Source: Gemmatimonadales bacterium
Lineage (GTDB): Bacteria; Gemmatimonadota; Gemmatimonadetes; Gemmatimonadales; GWC2-71-9
Direction of reading: 5' to 3'
DNA: 6,302 nt
Assembly (NCBI GenBank): GCA_013813145.1
Contig: JACCSE010000026.1
Span: 1-6,302, forward strand
Shown piece after piece: positions 6,301 through 6,302 of the stretch. Positions within the stretch are counted from its first letter, which is position 1; each line of letters opens with the position of its first letter. The notes beneath the pieces were generated by a model. It was not told the origin of the DNA. It worked only from the letters and a program-made list of their open reading frames with translations, and did not search any database. The translations under genes were made by a program, and so were the position numbers.

Positions 6301-6302
6301 GT

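Overview
The window is GC-rich, densely coding bacterial DNA with GTG and TTG starts and no RNA gene, insertion sequence, CRISPR array or phage gene that I can see. The gene types point to Gemmatimonadota, or less likely Acidobacteriota. They include a MacB/FtsX-type permease of the ADOP kind, a long membrane Ser/Thr kinase with a TolB-like and TPR output half, a DinB-fold protein, a P1-family (DmpA-type) hydrolase and a Vgb-type beta-propeller. This is inferred from gene style, not from a marker gene.

Five genes lie on the minus strand. In transcription order they are a P1/S58 hydrolase with a leader peptide (5165 to 4050), a class I SAM methyltransferase (4053 to 3337), a Ser/Thr kinase (3332 to 798), a DinB-family protein (763 to 278), and the first 67 codons of an ABC transporter permease (203 to the window edge). 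The first three are packed tightly: a 4-base GTGA overlap, then a 4-base gap, each with a ribosome binding site inside the preceding gene. The DinB gene follows after 34 bases and the permease after 74 bases, so a single operon of at least three and probably four genes is likely. One plus-strand gene, a secreted streptogramin-lyase-like propeller (5299 to 6300), is divergent from this operon.

The 133-base divergent spacer holds the only non-coding structure I found: a period-7 repeat whose two arms form an imperfect 22-base inverted repeat (5194 to 5251), beside a short AT-rich stretch (5252 to 5285) that probably carries the promoters. In cellular terms the window combines one exported hydrolase, one exported propeller enzyme, a membrane kinase whose C-terminal half should lie outside the cytoplasm, two cytoplasmic enzymes of unknown substrate, and an envelope permease. 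No common pathway can be read from the sequence. I see no clear novel defence or mobile system. The most unusual points are the coupled hydrolase-methyltransferase-kinase arrangement and the heptad palindrome in front of it.
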